Shown here: positions 37,836 to 47,711 of the stretch, piece after piece
Numbering within the stretch: the first letter of the stretch is position 1
Layout: each line of letters starts with the position of its first letter
NCBI RefSeq assembly: GCF_900120195.1
Contig: NZ_LT635539.1
Coordinates: 1,559,404 to 1,623,403 of the forward strand
DNA from: Blautia sp. Marseille-P3087
GTDB lineage: Bacteria > Bacillota > Clostridia > Lachnospirales > Lachnospiraceae
Direction: 5' to 3'
Length of the DNA stretch: 64,000 nucleotides
Translations under genes and position numbers: made by a program
The notes under the pieces: model-generated
Databases searched by the model: none
Seen by the model: only the letters and a program-made list of their open reading frames with translations
Told to the model about the DNA's origin: nothing

Positions 37836-39365
37836 TTATTTTTCAGGTCTTGTATTCAGGAAATTCTCTGTATATGCTTCCAGTACCTGACGCAGTTTTT
37901 CTTCAGTCTCCGGCTCAAGTTTGCCTGTGGAGCTGATCAGCTGCATTACTTCAAGTCCGGCAGCATCTGTATCAAGATACGTATACAGTCCTGTTTCATA
38001 TGCATTGACATCCTCTACCTTTACTTTCTCAAGGATACCTTTGGTAACTGCATACAAGATTGCTACCTGCTTTTCTACCGGAACAGGTGCATTCTGGCTC
38101 TGTTTCAGAACTTCCACGATACGTGCACCCTGTTCCAGACGTGCCTTGGTATCAGCATCCAGATCAGAGCCGAACTGAGCAAAACTCTGCAGCTCACGAT
38201 ACTGGGAATAGATCAGTTTCAGAGTACCTGCAACTTTTTTCATTGCTTTGATCTGCGCATCTCCACCAACTCGTGATACGGAAATACCAGGGTTTACCGC
38301 CGGCATGATACCGGAATGGAAAAGCTCTGTTTCCAGGAAAATCTGTCCGTCTGTAATGGAAATTACATTTGTCGGAATATAGGCAGATACATCGCCTGCC
38401 TGTGTTTCAATGATCGGCAGCGCTGTAAGTGAACCGCCGCCATGTTCGTCGTCAAGTTTTGCTGCACGTTCCAGCAGTCTGGAATGCAGATAGAAAACAT
38501 CCCCCGGGTATGCCTCACGTCCCGGTGGACGACGGATCAGAAGAGAAAGTGCACGGTAAGCAACCGCATGCTTACTTAAATCATCGTAAATGATCAGCAC
38601 ATCTTTTCCTTTATTCATAAAGTATTCACCCATCGCACATCCTGAGTACGGAGCAATATACTGCATCGGACTGGATTCAGAAGCCGTTGCCGCGACTACG
38701 ATGGTATAGTCCATCGCACCGTTTCTGGTAAGATTTTCTACCAGTGAAGCAACTGTAGAACGTTTCTGTCCGATGGCTACGTAGATACAGATTACATCTT
38801 TGCCTTTCTGGTTGATGATCGTATCTGTCGCAATCGTTGTCTTACCGGTCTGACGGTCACCAATGATCAGCTCACGCTGTCCACGACCGATCGGAATCAT
38901 GGAGTCGATTGCCTTGATACCGGTCTGGAGCGGCTGATATACGGAACGTCTTTCGCAGATTCCCGGTGCTTTCGTCTCTACCGGTCGAAATTCTTTTGTA
39001 TCAACAGGTCCTGCACCGTCAATCGGCTGTCCCAGAGCATTTACTACTCGTCCGATCATTGCTTCACCAACCGGTACAGACACAACCTTGCCTGTACGCT
39101 TTACGGTCTGACCTTCACCAATATTTTCATCGGAGCCAAATATTACGATAGAAACACTGTTTTCTTCAAGGTTCTGTGCCATGCCAAAATTTCCGTCTTC
39201 GAATTCCAGCAGTTCACCCGCCATACAGTTTACGAGTCCACTGGCCCGGGCAATTCCGTCACCAACCATCAGGATCGTACCTGTCTCATTCTGCTGAATG
39301 GCGTTTTCATAATATTTTATCTGGCTTCGGATGACTTTGGATATTTCTTCAGGTTTTAATTGCAT
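37836..39365 (-). CDS. atpA: ATP synthase F1 alpha subunit
   Basis: The 509-residue non-catalytic nucleotide-binding subunit has P-loop [12 protein letters not shown]. The arginine-finger region is the [18 protein letters not shown] stretch, and [20 protein letters not shown] lies in the N-terminal half. It has full length and is fourth in reading order among the F1 genes. There is no sign of damage. Confidence 0.98.
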   Translation of the reverse strand: MQLKPEEISKVIRSQIKYYENAIQQNETGTILMVGDGIARASGLVNCMAGELLEFEDGNFGMAQNLEENSVSIVIFGSDENIGEGQTVKRTGKVVSVPVGEAMIGRVVNALGQPIDGAGPVDTKEFRPVETKAPGICERRSVYQPLQTGIKAIDSMIPIGRGQRELIIGDRQTGKTTIATDTIINQKGKDVICIYVAIGQKRSTVASLVENLTRNGAMDYTIVVAATASESSPMQYIAPYSGCAMGEYFMNKGKDVLIIYDDLSKHAVAYRALSLLIRRPPGREAYPGDVFYLHSRLLERAAKLDDEHGGGSLTALPIIETQAGDVSAYIPTNVISITDGQIFLETELFHSGIMPAVNPGISVSRVGGDAQIKAMKKVAGTLKLIYSQYRELQSFAQFGSDLDADTKARLEQGARIVEVLKQSQNAPVPVEKQVAILYAVTKGILEKVKVEDVNAYETGLYTYLDTDAAGLEVMQLISSTGKLEPETEEKLRQVLEAYTENFLNTRPEK

Positions 39366-39430
39366 GTGTCCATTCCATCCTTTAACATTTTATAGCTTCA
39401 TAGCCTGTTATCGTTTGCTATTACTTTTTA

Positions 39431-39970
39431 CTACACCACTACTTCGTTCAATCGTTTTTCAATATCTGAAATACGTCCCTGCACCGTTCCGTCAAGCTGT
39501 CTGCCTTCCATCTCTACACGAAGACCGGCAAGTACGGTCGGGTCTGTTTTCTGTGTCAGATGTATCTTCTTACCGCTGACTTTTTCAAGTTTGGCGCTCA
39601 GCGCTTCCATCTGGTCGTCTTTTAATTTCACTGCGCCGGTGACTACCGCTTCCACAATTCCGTGGTCGGTATTATACCGCCGCGTAAATTCCTCGCAGCA
39701 TCCGGCAAATTCTCTTAAGATTTTCTTTTCGCACAAAAGCTTCAGAAAATTCAAAAGATACAGTTCTACCTGTCCGCCAAATGCCTCGTCCAGCATCTTT
39801 ATCCGCTCCTCCTGTGGAATTGCCGGCTCTCCCAGTAATTTCAGATATTCTGGATTTTCCCGAAAGATCTGTCTGATTTCATTCATCTGCTCCATGATCT
39901 GTCCAGCGAGCTTTTCCTCGGCAGCAAGATCATACAGACTGCCACCATAAACTTTGGCAGCTTGTGTCAT
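39431..39970 (-). CDS. atpH: ATP synthase F1 delta subunit (OSCP)
   Basis: This 179-residue peripheral-stalk subunit joins F1 to the b subunits. Helical N-terminal half: QAAKVYGGSLYDLAAEEKL. The C-terminal part has VTGAVKLKDDQMEALSAKL and VLAGLRVEMEGRQLDGTVQG. The ATG overlaps the atpF stop by 4 bp, so the two are coupled. It has typical length. Confidence 0.95.
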   Translation of the reverse strand: MTQAAKVYGGSLYDLAAEEKLAGQIMEQMNEIRQIFRENPEYLKLLGEPAIPQEERIKMLDEAFGGQVELYLLNFLKLLCEKKILREFAGCCEEFTRRYNTDHGIVEAVVTGAVKLKDDQMEALSAKLEKVSGKKIHLTQKTDPTVLAGLRVEMEGRQLDGTVQGRISDIEKRLNEVVV

Positions 39971-40470
39971 GATGCCTCACCTACATTCTCAATAAAATCA
40001 TTAATCAGTTTCGTGTGATCCTCTTCATTAATTTCGCGCTCGATTACCTTGCCGGCGATCTCAACAGCCATACCGCCAATCTCTCCCTTGATCTCATTGA
40101 CAGCTTTACGTTTCTCCTGTGCAATGTCTTTCTCTGCCTTTTCTTTCATGGCTGTTACCTGACTGGAAGCTTCTTTGAGCATCTCTTCACTCTGAACAGC
40201 CGCTGTTTTCTGTGCTGTCATCACGATTTCATTTGCCCGTTCTTTTGCTTCCTGCATATTCTTTTCATACTCAGCTTTCATGGCCTGAGCTTCTTCTTTG
40301 GCCTTCACCGCATCCTGAATCTCGGCATCGGCTTTCGCCTTGCGTTTGTCCAGCATTTCGTTGATCGGCTTGAAAAGGAAACGTTTGATGAGATACACCT
40401 GAATAAAAAGGTTGCAGATCGTCGCTATAAAATTCCAAGGCACAATTCCTACTAATTCCTGTACCTGCAT
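39967..40470 (-). CDS. atpF: ATP synthase Fo b subunit
   Basis: The 167-residue subunit has a single N-terminal membrane helix (LVGIVPWNFIATICNLFIQV) and a long charged, alanine/lysine/glutamate-rich helix to the C-terminus. Together these form the dimeric peripheral stalk. KRFLFKPINEMLDKRKAK is the usual junction after the membrane. It lies between atpE and atpH, coupled to the latter. Confidence 0.95.
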   Translation of the reverse strand: MQVQELVGIVPWNFIATICNLFIQVYLIKRFLFKPINEMLDKRKAKADAEIQDAVKAKEEAQAMKAEYEKNMQEAKERANEIVMTAQKTAAVQSEEMLKEASSQVTAMKEKAEKDIAQEKRKAVNEIKGEIGGMAVEIAGKVIEREINEEDHTKLINDFIENVGEAS

Positions 40471-40540
40471 GTTTGTAACCTCCTATTGCTGCCGCCTGAT
40501 CTGTCCGCTGCAGCCTTCTGCCTTTACCTTATATTCTCTA

Positions 40541-41646
<1,106 letters not shown>

Positions 41647-41685
41647 ACGTTCACTCACCTCCCGTCTCTTTAAATTCGTCCCCTC

Positions 41686-42105
41686 CTAGTTTGCTTTATG
41701 AAATATCCCCACAAATTTCAGTCCCGTTCCCGGAAACAGAAGTGGAGCAATTCCCGCTACAAATTGAAAACACGGAGCAACGATTGCAACGATCACCCAC
41801 AGAATCATCATCATAAAACGCTGCGAATAGCTGGCTTTGAGCTTCATCCTCGCTGTCCCCTCATCTGTGGCTGACGCAGCTTTCTGTACTGCAAGCCCCA
41901 TCAGGAAGAAATTCAGGACTGCGATCACGCCGCCGCCGATGCCACCTAAAATTACCGTATAATCAAATGGTACTTTATCCGGCATTGTGAAATGAAGTAT
42001 CGCAAACAGGATCCACATCAGGATCAGTCCTGCTCCTGTGATCATCACGACCCTCTTTGTTTCCTTCTTTACTGCCGGCTGCACATTTTCCAGTAAACCA
42101 CTCAT
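41686..42105 (-). CDS. ATP synthase I-like small membrane protein
   Basis: The 139-residue protein has four hydrophobic segments (about 20-40, 50-75, 95-110, 115-130). It sits between the AtpZ-like gene and atpB, the position of the UncI/AtpI family. That family helps c-ring assembly or Mg/Ca supply in other bacteria. I recognise the position and topology more than the sequence. The start at 42105 has AAGGAA upstream. An in-frame ATG at 42141 has no site. Confidence 0.7.
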   Translation of the reverse strand: MSGLLENVQPAVKKETKRVVMITGAGLILMWILFAILHFTMPDKVPFDYTVILGGIGGGVIAVLNFFLMGLAVQKAASATDEGTARMKLKASYSQRFMMMILWVIVAIVAPCFQFVAGIAPLLFPGTGLKFVGIFHKAN

Positions 42106-42149
42106 ATTTTTTCCATTCCTTTCATTTATTCTGTCCTTCATTTAGATGT

Positions 42150-42413
42150 TTATGAATGTCTGTTAAAATATATTTTTTTACTTTTTGATTGTTTCTTGTT
42201 CTGTCTGTTTACAGAAAGATAAAATTTATATGCCACAGTAGCTGATCCGCCCATTCCGAAGAAAAATCCCGGAATGTAGATCCAGCCGCCCACACCTGTC
42301 TTTGAAATAATGAACCAGCAGAGAGCCAGACACAAAAGAAGCGGTGTAATAAACGACAGCCCCAGCTGAGACAGCATCGTGACATTACGCATGATTTCCG
42401 ACCACTGTTTCAA
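42150..42413 (-). CDS. AtpZ-like subunit of the ATP synthase operon
   Basis: The 87-residue protein has two hydrophobic helices (MLSQLGLSFITPLLLCLALC and IPGFFFGMGGSATVAYKFY) and a lysine-rich tail. The small two-helix layout at the head of an atp operon is typical of AtpZ (putative F0F1-ATPase subunit, Ca2+/Mg2+ transporter). It is the first gene of the operon. The gap 42414-42687 upstream holds the glycosidase terminator and presumably the atp promoter, which I could not pin down. Confidence 0.75.
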   Translation of the reverse strand: MKQWSEIMRNVTMLSQLGLSFITPLLLCLALCWFIISKTGVGGWIYIPGFFFGMGGSATVAYKFYLSVNRQNKKQSKSKKIYFNRHS

Positions 42414-42617
42414 TACTATTCTCCCTTTTTACCAATATTTGTCTATTTTTCCCTTTGCGCATAGTCAAATTTTACCACAACGGCATTAAAAGCTCAATGC
42501 ATTTGTACAATTTATTCAAATATTTTTGTCTCCCTCAAAATATTTTTGTCACAATTATAACATCTTCGTCTTTTGAATGTCAGGATTATAACATGAGTCT
42601 CCATCCACGGTCATGGT

Positions 42618-42660
42618 ACAAAAAAGAGATTCTGTCCCAAAATGGAACAAAACCTCTCTT
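42618..42660 (-). terminator. Terminator after the GH42 gene
   Basis: On the minus strand AGAGA..TTTTGTTCC pairs with GGGACAGAA..TCTCT around ATTTT, followed by TTTTTTG. It lies 28 bp after the GH42 stop. Confidence 0.75.
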
Positions 42661-42687
42661 CTGTAACTCTGTTTTATTTTCTTATCA

Positions 42688-44688
42688 TTAGCCGATTTTT
42701 ATGATACAGACATCCCATGAGCCAAGAAAAACATCCCGGTGTTCCTCATCTGCTGTACCGAGTACTGTACTGAATTTCTCTGAAACTTTAATTATTTGCT
42801 CTTCCCATGCATAATTCAGGTAAAAGCGAATATTTTCACCTTTTTCATTTATGCCCTCGCGGACGATCACCGGAAACTGTTCCGGCGCTGCCGCATGGAT
42901 TCCGTTCTCTCCCAGAATCCGGACAAACAACTGCTGCAGGTACTTTTCTTCAAACATACATCCGATATACCACGCTTCACCTTTGCCATATGCATGACGC
43001 GTAACCGCGACATATTTTTTCCAGTTTGGATGCTGATATGACAAAACAGTTTCCGCACCTTCCGACATCAGAAGCTCCATAAAATGTTCTGCCTCCGGCG
43101 CACCACTCTCAAATCCGGTCAGAGTCACATTTTTCGGAAATGTAAACTGTTGATAATATATGCCAAACACTTCGTTTAAAATATGTGGCTGTCTGTCCGG
43201 ATATACTTTCACATTTTCATTGGCAAAGGCTGTCTTGAATGTAGCGATCAGTGTGCCTCCGTGCATTGTATAATCTTTCAGACACTTCAGGAGCTTTTCA
43301 TCAGCCACGTACATTGCCGGCAGGATGACTGCCTTATATTTTTCGATATCCGTACTCTCTGAATAAATAATGTCACACTCAATATTCATTTTATAGAGGG
43401 CATCATAGATCCAGCGTACCACATCGTTATATCTTATTCCATCATTTCCGGCAGCGTCCGCTTCGATTCCGAACCATTTGAGCGCGGTCAGAGATTCATT
43501 ATTCACCATAATTGCAACTTTATTATTTTTCTTAAGGCCAGACAGAATGGAAGATAATTTTTTAAACTCATTTCCTATAATACATGCCTCGCGGTAAACG
43601 GCATTTTCTTCCATATCATGGCTCAGAAGTCCCCGCCAGTACGTCTCAAAAGAATTATGAATGGAATGCCAGTGCCAGTACATGACGCCAAGTGCTCCTG
43701 CCGCCAGATGGCTGTATGCCTGCAGGCGGAGCTGCCCGTCATACGGAGTCCATCCCGGATATCCCTGTGCTTCCGTCTCCAGCACAAGGTAGTTATCGTT
43801 TTTCAGAGAGCGAATCAGATCCCCTCCAAAAGCGATTTCAGCACCTGTAAGTGCGTCCTGTGTCGGATGATAAATATCCACACCGGCAAGTGTCAGGTGC
43901 TTCGCACATTTAAAATGATCTACATCCGGCTGCACACCATAAGAATAGCCATGCCATTCAAAATCCAGATTGTGAGTGATAAACTGATCTTCTCTCTTAT
44001 ATTCTGAAACAATCTCTGCCTGCCAGCCAAGGAACTCCTCAACAAGGCTGCGCTGATATTTTTCAAACTCTGCGCCAAGGCTTCCATTGACCGTTCCACG
44101 CACATCCGGAAAATCTTCCCATGCATTGATCCGGTTGCTCCAGTAATCCAGCCCAAACTCATGATTCAGTGCATCAAGATCGTTGTTGAATTTTTCTCTG
44201 AGATATTTGACAAAGCCAAGCTGAACATTTTTGCCTGCAGTTCCGTAATATTTCGTTTCATTGTCAAGCTGGAATCCGATCACACATTTTCGGTGTGCCG
44301 AAACTTCCATCAGTTTACGGATCACGCGTTCCGCATAATAGCGATAGACCGGATGTGTGATATCCATAATCTGTCTTGCACCGTAAATGCCCCGTCCTTT
44401 GACAGTCTCTGCAAGCACATCCGGATAAGCTTTCACCATCCATGTCGGCACCGCATAAGTCGGAGTCCCAATGATGACGTTGATTCCCGCTTCTTCCATC
44501 GCATCCATCACACGGGTCACATGCGAAAAATCAAAGACACCCTCCTGCGGCTCGCATGTACTCCACGTTGATTCTGCAATCCGAATGGTGTTGATTCCGG
44601 CCTTTTTCATCATGGCAACATCTTTTTCAAGCCGGTCATATGGCATATATTCATCGTAATATGCTGCTCCGTACAGTAATTCTTTCAT
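42688..44688 (-). CDS. Beta-galactosidase, glycoside hydrolase family 42
   Basis: This 666-residue cytoplasmic enzyme releases terminal beta-galactose from oligosaccharides. Domain A is a TIM barrel (about 1-380) with acid/base Glu144 in GFQLDNETKYYG and likely nucleophile Glu304 in LVLETEAQG. Next comes the trimerisation domain (about 385-590, glutamine-amidotransferase-like fold), then a small C-terminal beta domain. No signal peptide is seen. Its terminator lies downstream. The divergent MATE and GH1 genes form a carbohydrate-flavoured neighbourhood, but no dedicated sugar transporter is visible. Confidence 0.95.
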   Translation of the reverse strand: MKELLYGAAYYDEYMPYDRLEKDVAMMKKAGINTIRIAESTWSTCEPQEGVFDFSHVTRVMDAMEEAGINVIIGTPTYAVPTWMVKAYPDVLAETVKGRGIYGARQIMDITHPVYRYYAERVIRKLMEVSAHRKCVIGFQLDNETKYYGTAGKNVQLGFVKYLREKFNNDLDALNHEFGLDYWSNRINAWEDFPDVRGTVNGSLGAEFEKYQRSLVEEFLGWQAEIVSEYKREDQFITHNLDFEWHGYSYGVQPDVDHFKCAKHLTLAGVDIYHPTQDALTGAEIAFGGDLIRSLKNDNYLVLETEAQGYPGWTPYDGQLRLQAYSHLAAGALGVMYWHWHSIHNSFETYWRGLLSHDMEENAVYREACIIGNEFKKLSSILSGLKKNNKVAIMVNNESLTALKWFGIEADAAGNDGIRYNDVVRWIYDALYKMNIECDIIYSESTDIEKYKAVILPAMYVADEKLLKCLKDYTMHGGTLIATFKTAFANENVKVYPDRQPHILNEVFGIYYQQFTFPKNVTLTGFESGAPEAEHFMELLMSEGAETVLSYQHPNWKKYVAVTRHAYGKGEAWYIGCMFEEKYLQQLFVRILGENGIHAAAPEQFPVIVREGINEKGENIRFYLNYAWEEQIIKVSEKFSTVLGTADEEHRDVFLGSWDVCIIKIG

Positions 44689-44800
44689 TGGTTTCCTGTC
44701 CCTCTCTTTTTTATTCCTTAATTATACTTTAACATAGTTGATCGATATTTGACATTATTTCCTCTGAGATTCGGAAAACTATTTCTATTTTGCCCCCTTA

Positions 44801-44829
44801 TTGTCAAGAACCTGATTTTTATATATAAT
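44801..44829 (+). promoter_or_regulatory. Promoter of the MATE-GH1 pair
   Basis: TTGTCA (44801-44806) and TATAAT (44824-44829) are 17 bp apart and about 30 bp before the start at 44861. Confidence 0.75.
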
Positions 44830-44860
44830 TGTTTTATATCATTTTCAGGAGACGATCATC

Positions 44861-46228
44861 ATGCAGAATCAAAACAATACAAATCCCATGGAAACGGGAA
44901 GCATCCCAAAACTACTGGCGCAGCTGGCGATCCCTGCCGTTGTCGCACAGGTCATCAACCTGCTTTATAATATTGTAGACAGGATATATATCGGGCATAT
45001 TCCGGGGATTGGCGCGGCTGCTCTCACCGGTGTCGGGCTTTTTGCACCAATCCTTATGCTGTTAAATGCCTTTGCCATGCTGGTCGGTTCCGGCGGTGCG
45101 CCGCGTGCTGCAATCGCTATGGGAAAGAAAGACCATGATACGGCAGAAAAAATCGTCGGTAACTGTTTTACTTTGCTGACAGGGCTTGCCGTTATTCTGA
45201 CGATTCTCTTTTACATAAGTGCACCAACCTTATTAAAACTTTTCGGTGCAAGCAGTGCGACCATGTCCTATGCCACAGCTTATGCAAGAATTTATATTCT
45301 CGGAAGTTTCTTTGTCCTGATCGTACTTGGTATGAATCCTTTTATCACTACACAGGGATTTGCAAAGATCAGCATGATGACCACCGTCATAGGTGCTGTG
45401 ATCAATATCATCCTTGATCCGGTTTTTATCTTTGTTCTGGGAATGGGAGTACGAGGTGCCGCACTTGCCACGGTACTCAGTCAGGCAGTCGGCGCCATCT
45501 GGATTCTTCGCTTCCTGACCGGAAAGAAAACAATCTTACGATTAACGAAAGAAAACATGCGTCTCGAAGTTCGTGTATTCGGTCCGTGCCTTGCACTCGG
45601 TATTTCAACATTTGTCATGCTGTCCACAGAAAGTCTTCTGTCGATCAGTTTCACAAACAGTCTTTCTCGCTACGGTGGGGATGTAGCAGTCGGTGCCATG
45701 ACGATCATCACAAGCATCAACCAGCTTGTGGCGATGCCGGTTCAGGGAATCTGTCAGGGCGGGCAGCCGATTATCAGTTACAACTATGGCGCGAACAAGC
45801 CGGAACGTGTCAAAAAGGCTTTTTTCACGCAGTTCTGTGCATGTGTTGCTTATACCTTTACATTCTGGGCTGTGATCATGCTCTTCCCTCAGGTATTTGC
45901 TTCTATATTTACTGCAAACAAAGAACTGGTAGAGTATTCTTCATGGGCGCTGCGCATCTATATGGCTGGCATCTTTTCTACCGGCTTCCAGATAAGCTGC
46001 CAGCAGAGTTTCATGGCTCTTGGTCAGGCAAAGGTCAGCCTGCTGCTTGCCTGTCTGCGAAAGATCATCCTGCTGATCCCGCTGATTTTTATCCTGCCGC
46101 ACTTCCTGCCGGATAAAGTTTTCGCAGTCTTTCTCGCAGAGCCGGTAAGTGATATCCTTGCCGCCGCCGCGACCACGATCACATTCCTGACACTGTTCAA
46201 TTCAATCCTCAAAAAAGAAACGAACTAA
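44861..46228 (+). CDS. MATE family efflux transporter
   Basis: The 455-residue protein has about twelve membrane helices in two homologous halves. The N-terminus (NPMETGSIPKLLAQLAIPAVV, then QVINLLYNIVDRIYIGHI) and the second-half QGICQGGQPIISYNYGA are typical of MATE. It should export small organic molecules with Na+ or H+. CAGGAGA lies upstream of the ATG. The GH1 gene follows after 43 bp on the same strand, so the two are likely co-transcribed. Confidence 0.93.
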   Translation: MQNQNNTNPMETGSIPKLLAQLAIPAVVAQVINLLYNIVDRIYIGHIPGIGAAALTGVGLFAPILMLLNAFAMLVGSGGAPRAAIAMGKKDHDTAEKIVGNCFTLLTGLAVILTILFYISAPTLLKLFGASSATMSYATAYARIYILGSFFVLIVLGMNPFITTQGFAKISMMTTVIGAVINIILDPVFIFVLGMGVRGAALATVLSQAVGAIWILRFLTGKKTILRLTKENMRLEVRVFGPCLALGISTFVMLSTESLLSISFTNSLSRYGGDVAVGAMTIITSINQLVAMPVQGICQGGQPIISYNYGANKPERVKKAFFTQFCACVAYTFTFWAVIMLFPQVFASIFTANKELVEYSSWALRIYMAGIFSTGFQISCQQSFMALGQAKVSLLLACLRKIILLIPLIFILPHFLPDKVFAVFLAEPVSDILAAAATTITFLTLFNSILKKETN

Positions 46229-46271
46229 CCCCCCTGTAAGAAAGATCACATAGATATCAAAGGAGACCTCA

Positions 46272-47687
46272 ATGAATCATACACATATAACAAATTTTTC
46301 TTCTGAATCATTATCCCCATCTTCTGATAAAGCAAAATTCCCTTCCGATTTTGTATGGGGAGCAGCTACCAGTTCCTATCAGATTGAAGGTGCTGTAACA
46401 GAAGACGGCAAAGGCGCACATATCTGGGATATTTTTACCAGAGAAGAAGGCAGGATCTTTGAAAACCATACCGGTGAGATTGCCTGCGACCATTACCATC
46501 GCTTTAAAGACGATGTAAAACTGATGAAGGAAATAGGAATCCGTGCATATCGTTTCTCCATAGACTGGAGCCGTGTCCTTCCGAATGGCTTCGGTACCGT
46601 CAATGAAAAAGGAATTGCTTTTTATAACGCTCTCATCGACGAACTTCTGAAAAATGATATCGAACCTTACGTCACTTTATACCACTGGGAACTGCCATAT
46701 GAACTCTACAAAAGAGGCGGCTGGCTCAATCCGCAGATTGTAGAATGGTTCGGTGATTATGCGCGTCTCGTTGCAGAACGTTTCAGTGACCGTGTAAAAA
46801 ATATCTTCACTTTAAACGAACCACAGTGTTTCATCGGCCTCGGCTTCCTGACCGGAGATCATGCTCCCGGTGTACAGGCCCCGCTGCGTGATACTTTCGA
46901 GATGGCACATAATGCTCTGAAAGCACACGGCAGAGCCGTCCAGATGCTTCGTGCCTACGGCAAACAGAAGCTTTGCATCGGTTATGCCCCGACTGCATCT
47001 ATGTGCTATCCTGCAACAGAATCCGCACAGGATATCGAAGCTGCAAGAACCGCCTTATTCTCACTTCCTGCTGATAAGCAGAACTGGACCTGGAACGTTT
47101 CCTGGTGGTCCGATCCGGTCTTTTTCGGTCAGTATCCGAAAGAAGGCCTCGTAAAATATGAAAAATATCTTCCAAAGATTACGGATGAAGATATGAAGCT
47201 GATCTCCCAGCCAATTGACATGTACGGACAGAACATCTACAACGGTCAGTGCGTCCGCATGGGTAAAGACGGCAAACCGGAGTTTGTAAAACGCTATGAA
47301 GGATTCCCGAAAACCGCTATCGACTGGCCGGTGACACCGGAATGCCTCAACTGGGGACCGCGCTTCCTCTACGAAAGATACCAAACACCGATCTACATTA
47401 CCGAAAACGGACTGTCCTGCCATGACGTCGTTTCTCTCGATGGCAAAGTACATGATCCAAACCGTATCGACTTCCTCGCAAGATATCTCGGTGAATTAAA
47501 AAAGGCAGCTACTGCTGCCGATATCCGTGGTTATTTCCACTGGTCGCTGATGGATAATTTCGAATGGTCAAAAGGTTACTCTGAACGCTTCGGACTCATC
47601 TATGTAGACTACCGTACACAGCAGCGGATCATGAAAGATTCCGCTTACTGGTACCGTGACTACATAAAAAACAACGGCGAAATTTAA
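46272..47687 (+). CDS. Beta-glucosidase / 6-phospho-beta-glucosidase type, glycoside hydrolase family 1
   Basis: The 471-residue TIM-barrel glycosidase has acid/base Glu183 in FTLNEPQCF and nucleophile Glu378 in IYITENGLSC. The family start FPSDFVWGAATSSYQIEGA is preceded by a 23-residue extension. SLMDNFEWSKGYSERFGL near the C-terminus contains the aglycone-site tryptophan. The residues that would tell phospho-sugar from free sugar use cannot be judged by eye. No PTS genes are nearby, so a plain beta-glucosidase or beta-galactosidase is more likely. AAAGGAGA precedes the ATG. Confidence 0.94.
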   Translation: MNHTHITNFSSESLSPSSDKAKFPSDFVWGAATSSYQIEGAVTEDGKGAHIWDIFTREEGRIFENHTGEIACDHYHRFKDDVKLMKEIGIRAYRFSIDWSRVLPNGFGTVNEKGIAFYNALIDELLKNDIEPYVTLYHWELPYELYKRGGWLNPQIVEWFGDYARLVAERFSDRVKNIFTLNEPQCFIGLGFLTGDHAPGVQAPLRDTFEMAHNALKAHGRAVQMLRAYGKQKLCIGYAPTASMCYPATESAQDIEAARTALFSLPADKQNWTWNVSWWSDPVFFGQYPKEGLVKYEKYLPKITDEDMKLISQPIDMYGQNIYNGQCVRMGKDGKPEFVKRYEGFPKTAIDWPVTPECLNWGPRFLYERYQTPIYITENGLSCHDVVSLDGKVHDPNRIDFLARYLGELKKAATAADIRGYFHWSLMDNFEWSKGYSERFGLIYVDYRTQQRIMKDSAYWYRDYIKNNGEI

Positions 47688-47711
47688 TTTCGCTCCTTAA
47701 TAAACTGTCTA